This document shows, in pieces, positions 63,666-64,000 of a DNA stretch of 64,000 nucleotides. Numbering within the stretch: position 1 is the first letter of the stretch; each line of letters starts with the position of its first letter. The position numbers and the translations under genes were made by a program. Location: contig OX485806.1 of assembly GCA_950295325.1 (NCBI GenBank), positions 52,883,169 to 52,947,168 of the forward strand. The letters are read 5' to 3'. This stretch comes from Polytrichum commune (lineage: Eukaryota; Streptophyta; Polytrichopsida; Polytrichales; Polytrichaceae). Below the pieces are notes generated by a model that saw nothing but the letters and a program-made list of their open reading frames with translations, ran no database searches and had not been told where the DNA came from.

Positions 63666-64000
63666 GACTGTGGTACATCCGGGTTGTTTAGGAGCTGCGG
63701 ACACCCCCTACCTGTGCGGGGCCCACCAATGCGGCATGCTCACCCCGGCTGCACTGGCCTCATGTGCCAGGGCCATATGTCGGCAGCATCAGCTTTGAAA
63801 ACCTAAACCCATATCCCTGAAATTGCCCTTGGAGGTAACCTGCTCCAGACAACCATTTATGAGATATAACATATTTTTGGAGTTTTGTACAAACAATATT
63901 GCTCTATGTTCACAGCAGTGGAATCCATCCTGCAATTCATGACTTAAAAAGCCAGCCGTTAGAACCTGGCAATGCCATCATATAGAATGTTCATGACAAC
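63666..64000. other. window end, no gene seen
   Basis: A GC-rich patch to about 63,790, then ordinary AT-rich sequence. No supported feature. Confidence 0.35.

Noticed and set aside
63502-63798. 98-residue Cys-rich ORF as a small secreted protein gene
   Set aside because: No signal peptide, and the frame follows from a GC-rich hairpin; Cys codons come from TGC-rich repeats.

Overview
The window looks like nuclear DNA from a land plant with a large, repeat-rich genome. The evidence is one host gene with twelve coding exons and GT-AG introns (a CCR4-NOT subunit 11 homologue), set in about 55 kb of transposable elements of plant type: Ty1/copia and Ty3/gypsy LTR elements, many solo LTRs with 5-bp target-site duplications (TSDs), an L1-like LINE remnant and small DNA transposons. 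The species cannot be fixed from the sequence. Some degenerate ORFs remind me of repeat proteins in non-seed plants, but that is a memory-based impression only.

Layout. 1-12.1 kb: old, AT-rich DNA with a solo copia LTR (1547-2359, TSD AAGGA), a minus-strand transposon-like ORF remnant (3220-4178), a degenerate tandem array (about 4.19-5.24 kb), a plus-strand remnant of an unnamed GNH-motif protein family (5574-6082), a second copia LTR piece (6840-7030) and a LINE RT remnant (about 8.0-8.5 kb). 12.1-16.3 kb: two solo LTRs nested one in the other, each with a TSD. 16.9-22.2 kb: a decayed copia element with its 5' LTR, split in its RT gene by another solo LTR (19,684-21,565). 22.4-24.7 kb: a gypsy-type LTR with primer-binding site and leader. 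25.3-26.2 kb: an unrecognised minus-strand coding remnant. 26,244-33,258: a complete non-autonomous gag-protease LTR element on the minus strand with TSD GTCCA. 33.3-34.5 kb: ten copies of a 127-bp satellite. 34,965-35,756: a better-kept two-exon copy of the GNH-motif family. 36,791-37,101: a small DNA transposon whose inverted repeats are mostly a G run, with an 8-bp TSD. 42,146-44,353: a solo LTR. 44.5-50.7 kb: a minus-strand Ogre-like gypsy fragment in permuted order (integrase end, LTR-like block, extra ORF1, gag), bounded on both sides by related AT-rich palindromes. 52,912-55,273: one PIF/Harbinger-like MITE inserted inside another of the same family. 55,505-62,833: the CNOT11 gene.

The only gene with clear host function is CNOT11, which acts in mRNA deadenylation as part of the CCR4-NOT complex. 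All other coding sequence is mobile-element or mobile-element-like. The best candidate for something undescribed is the protein family present at 5.6-6.1 kb and 35.0-35.8 kb. Its two copies share GD(K/R), YVS, KMF, GNH and PRNC motifs, and the GNH segment is reminiscent of a ParB/sulfiredoxin-type motif. At both places a plus-strand copy follows a tandem-repeat array and an oppositely directed coding remnant. All comparisons were made by eye, so percentages and edges are approximate unless a TSD fixes them.
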